NCBI GenBank assembly: GCA_020536535.1
Contig: JAHLWZ010000370.1
Span: forward strand, 877-38,334
Origin: Pelomyxa schiedti
Lineage: Eukaryota > Evosea > Pelobiontida > Pelomyxidae
DNA: 37,458 nucleotides
Direction: 5' to 3'
The stretch's first letter is position 1. Each line of letters starts with the position of its first letter. The position numbers and the translations under genes were made by a program. Below the pieces are notes generated by a model. The model searched no databases, was not told the DNA's origin, and was given only the letters and a program-made list of their open reading frames with translations. This document shows positions 34,001-37,458 of this stretch, piece by piece.

Positions 34001-34514
34001 CTTCCCTGGTAAAGAGACTGCTATTTGTACTTGTAGTCGCAGTTGAAGTTACAGATGTAGTTGCTGTAGAGGCAGAGGCAGAGGCAGAGGCAGAGGTAGA
34101 GATAGAGATCGAGGCACCCGCACCAGTTGATACTGCCACGCCATCTTCTCGAGATAGCACAGGGAAGCAATTAGCCACAGACTCGGCACTTTCCTTTGCA
34201 AGGGCCACAGCCACGGGGTCCACAACTTCGTACTTTACTACCCTCAGGCCCGTTAACGTGCGAGGGCGTCGTTTTCCAGGCACCTGTTTGGCGGGAGTGT
34301 CCCGCGGCGGGGAGCCAACGGGACTATGGGATTCCTTGCCTGTGTCCTTCTTGCTCTTGGGTGACGAGTGGCGAGCCGAGGGTGGCGGTCCTGGAGGAGG
34401 TGACCCACGAGGCACCGCCCGTGATTTTTTCGGCACCGGGCTGGATGGCGAGGAACTGGGAGGTGCTGCGTCTCCGGCCTCTCTTGGCCGCTTCGGAGGG
34501 CACAGACGAGACAT
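31039..34514 (-). CDS. CRN/RHS-family-like P-loop NTPase with candidate nuclease C-terminus
   Basis: Starts at ATG 34514; first exons 34514-33675, 33632-33420, 33364-33038 and from 32997, with the stop TGA at 31039-31041. The N-terminus is Pro/Ser-rich with two nuclear-localisation-like basic clusters (PPKRPRE, PVPKKSRAVPR). A helical region follows, then a Walker A motif FVCGAPGSGKS split by an intron exactly after the Lys, and a Walker B-like segment ILVCIDEI. The order of motifs after Walker B (VLMTVMSCLNAGWV, DTPFCKLVAKGTI, IPCLSVMNLL, IDWSNGQALEDF) resembles the Crinkler/RHS NTPase class known from oomycetes, kinetoplastids and amoebae. The C-terminal segment has GKKVVVCLETKF, compatible with a restriction-nuclease fold strand, in the position where this class carries a nuclease. 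The splicing between 31.4 and 31.8 kb is unresolved. Class assignment is my recognition; activity is inference. Confidence 0.68.
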
Positions 34515-34584
34515 GAACAACCACTAACTCAGATCATTCTCTTCAGTTGAAAAAGCCAAAACTCGCGACGTTAAAAAAAAAAAA
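34515..34584. promoter_or_regulatory. 70-bp divergent intergenic region
   Basis: Only 70 bp separate the CRN-like start (minus) and the NDR-kinase start (plus). A 12-nt A-run lies just before the NDR ATG. It must hold both 5' ends, or transcripts start inside the neighbouring gene. Confidence 0.45.
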
Positions 34585-36711
<2,127 letters not shown>

Positions 36712-37458
36712 TGTCAAGAGAAACACCATACTCACCAATAACAAAACAACCCCTTTGTAAAAAAAAAAAAAGGAGAAAGAATAAAAAACGTTGAACTTGT
36801 GAGGTATTTGCACTTTGTGTGGAAGTGTGGAAACTACATTAGTCCTGTGAACTTCCTAAGGCAGGTTTGGTTCCCTTCAGTGGTCCTGGTTCTTTCAACC
36901 ATCCTTGCTTGGCACTGGTACTTGCATGGAGACTCAATTGTTTCTTGTGAGTCACTACAAGTCAAGGTAAGACTGATTGATATTTCTGATCTTGCTTATT
37001 GAGCAAGTGTGAAGTGACATTTTTCAACTTGAGGGGAATTGGTGGTGACAATGGAAATCCTTCCTTTTGAACTAGGAAGGAAGTTCCCTTCTCACAACTA
37101 CTATCCCCTCACTACTTTGAACAAATCTCACTTCACAATAATAAGCAGGATCTAAATACTCCCATTACTGTTTTTCTGGTGTTGTTATGATCAAGATCTT
37201 GAGCTACCAATAGTGATTTGGCATAAATGCCCTGGTGACACAAGCATTCGTCATCTCTTTTGGATTTACTGCTCATAAAAAAAACTAAGAATGAAATATT
37301 TAAAAAAGGAAACGAAAGGGTACTTCACCCTTTCTGGATTCTTTTATTATTTGGCTGTTGTGGTGGTGCAACAAACAAGTGTGGTTGATTGTAAATGCAA
37401 CAAAGAAAGAGCCCAGCAGAGCAAAGGCAAGAGGTTCGGCAGGCAGTGAGTGACTTTG
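36712..37458. other. Region after the NDR kinase with no supported gene
   Basis: An AATAAA-like polyadenylation signal lies at 36780-36785, about 70 bp after the NDR stop. The remainder is unremarkable mixed sequence. A plus-strand frame at 36799-37002 has a hydrophobic middle but no splice or family support. I see no tRNA, rRNA or repeat beyond one short hairpin. Confidence 0.4.
37314..37334. repeat. Perfect 8-bp inverted repeat with 5-nt loop
   Basis: GAAAGGGT, loop ACTTC, then ACCCTTTC. Could fold as a hairpin in RNA. Function unknown; may be chance. Confidence 0.5.

Noticed and set aside
36799-37002. Short plus-strand frame with a hydrophobic stretch after the NDR kinase
   Set aside because: 67 codons, no family similarity, no splice continuation and weak start context.

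Overview
The window is nuclear DNA from an intron-dense, gene-dense eukaryotic microbe. Genes lie on both strands, often less than 300 bp apart, and most are cut by many GT-AG introns of about 28-60 nt with pyrimidine-rich acceptors. Standard stop codons are used. Gene content points to a free-living amoebozoan-like protist: a lone discoidin (F5/8C) domain, a B-box/DUF2009 protein, a C1-TKL kinase, a SepA/Cdc7-type kinase, an NDR kinase and a CRN/RHS-type NTPase. A discosean amoeba is my best guess, but this is inference from gene content only. Most exon models were built by hand from splice sites, reading-frame continuity and family conservation.

Left part (1-6.8 kb). A 5'-truncated actinoporin-like gene (+) is followed by three minus-strand genes: a C2H2 finger protein with two C-terminal membrane helices, a three-domain fusion of a Ras/Rho-like GTPase, an F-box and a Vint-type Hint domain, and an NHL-repeat protein. 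The fusion is built from 12 phase-consistent exons and is the most unusual object in the window.

Middle (6.8-20.3 kb). A B-box/DUF2009 gene (+, 16 exons) converges on a 22-exon minus-strand gene encoding a CH-LIM-proline-rich-NPF-tandem PH scaffold that resembles MICAL-like/EHBP1 endocytic adaptors. After two small minus-strand genes come a WW-domain protein (+), a metallophosphoesterase (-) and a discoidin-domain protein (+).

Right part (20.6-37.5 kb). A Sec1/Munc18 protein (-) is divergent from a SepA/Cdc7-like kinase (+). Next are a C1-TKL kinase (+) whose catalytic loop depends on 6-nt and 7-nt microexons, a WD40 protein (-), a CRN/RHS-like NTPase with a candidate nuclease end (-), and an NDR kinase (+) only 70 bp from the CRN-like start codon. 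The last 0.75 kb holds no gene I can support.

Functional themes are signalling (three kinases, one GTPase), ubiquitin-linked modules (F-box, B-box), and membrane traffic (Sec1, NPF/PH/CH-LIM scaffold). SepA-type and NDR-type kinases act in the same septation/Hippo-like network in other eukaryotes, but their proximity here may be chance.
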